In this document: piece by piece, positions 41,714 to 42,107 of the stretch
Numbering within the stretch: position 1 is the stretch's first letter
Layout: every line of letters starts with the position of its first letter
Assembly (NCBI RefSeq): GCF_001949145.1
Contig: NW_019091454.1
Location: forward strand, 2,936 to 45,042
Length of the DNA: 42,107 bases
Direction: 5' to 3'
Source: Acanthaster planci
Taxonomy: Eukaryota; Echinodermata; Asteroidea; Valvatida; Acanthasteridae
Notes under the pieces: generated by a model
What the model saw: only the letters and a program-made list of their open reading frames with translations
What the model was told of the DNA's origin: nothing
The model's database searches: none
Translations under genes and position numbers: made by a program

Positions 41714-42065
41714 ATGGGCAACATTATGAGACCACTCCTTCTCGTTGCCTTCTTCAGTTCAGCTGTATGGGCCGCCAAGCAACCTAGCGTCTGGCCAAGG
41801 GGAACCTACGCCCTGCCCATGCCTATCGGTGGCTGCCCCAATACTTACTACTACTGGAAGACCGGCTGGAGGTACCAAGACACCGCAGACTTCTTCCCCA
41901 GCAACAGGTGGTCTAACCCGTTACACTTATATGGCTCGAAGTCTTTGACACATGTGGAGCAGCACTTTTGTGTGAAGACAGACTTAGAGATGGGCAATGG
42001 GAGCAACCCAGATTGGGAGCCAGGACAGTACTGCATCTTTAAAAAGGGAAAGTTCTGTCCAGACC
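41714..42065 (+). CDS. Gene 4: secreted ApeC-only protein, first coding exon only (cut by window end)
   Basis: 352 bp from ATG to GACC/GTGAGT, the same length, phase and donor as genes 2 and 3. Signal peptide residues 1-20 (MGNIMRPLLLVAFFSSAVWA), then the first half of ApeC: WPRGTYALPMPIGGC, YYWKTGWRYQDT, HVEQHFCVKTD, DWEPGQYCIFKKGKFC. Gene 4 has GWRY where the others have GRRY. The second coding exon must lie beyond 42107; by comparison with gene 3 it would be about 1.5 kb further on. No stop or frameshift is seen, so it is probably intact. Confidence 0.85.
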
Positions 42066-42107
42066 GTGAGTTTTTAGCATTACTTAGAGACATTTACATG
42101 CTCCTGG

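Overview
This looks like a scaffold piece from a marine invertebrate animal, most likely an echinoderm or another invertebrate deuterostome. The grounds are split genes with GT-AG introns, an assembly gap of N, many short non-autonomous DNA transposons, tRNA-derived SINEs and a DIRS-type retrotransposon relic. The only genes I can build belong to the apextrin family, whose ApeC (apextrin C-terminal) domain is largely confined to invertebrates. The species call is inference.

Layout. Gene 1 (2898-12922, +) is an eight-exon apextrin-type gene: signal peptide, MACPF pore-forming-type region with a WGTH signature, then a C-terminal ApeC domain. The exon phases join without a break into 559 aa. It is followed by three tandem, same-strand, ApeC-only genes: gene 2 (CDS 16366-17905), gene 3 (CDS 30609-32781) and gene 4 (from 41714, cut off by the window end). 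Genes 2 and 3 each encode 234 aa: a signal peptide plus one ApeC domain in two coding exons, with the phase-1 intron at the same place as in gene 1. Each of genes 2-4 also has a conserved upstream block carrying GATA, octamer and kappaB-like motifs and a probable non-coding first exon with a GTAAGT donor. Genes 3 and 4 lie in an 11.07-kb-spaced duplication that also carries a 21-bp minisatellite.

Between the genes lie mobile elements: two nested foldback elements and SINEs in intron 1 of gene 1; three copies of a gggagacat MITE; a broken DIRS-like element on the minus strand (25.7-27.2 kb) next to a 625-bp N gap; GC-rich CGACG arrays; a 2.67-kb foldback element (36.5-39.2 kb); and two insertions in the 3' untranslated region of gene 3 that gene 2 lacks.

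How the genes fit together. Known apextrins and ApeC proteins are secreted, and several bind bacterial cell-wall material or act in egg, embryo or coelomocyte defence. A linked set of one MACPF-ApeC and several ApeC-only proteins fits an expanding secreted recognition/effector cluster; that role here is inference.

The most unusual signal is the palindrome TAGGCCTA. I count eight exact copies where about 0.5 would be expected. In three independent paralogous comparisons it sits exactly where the sister copy has plain TA, as if a short cassette or a transposon excision footprint were repeatedly inserted at TA sites.
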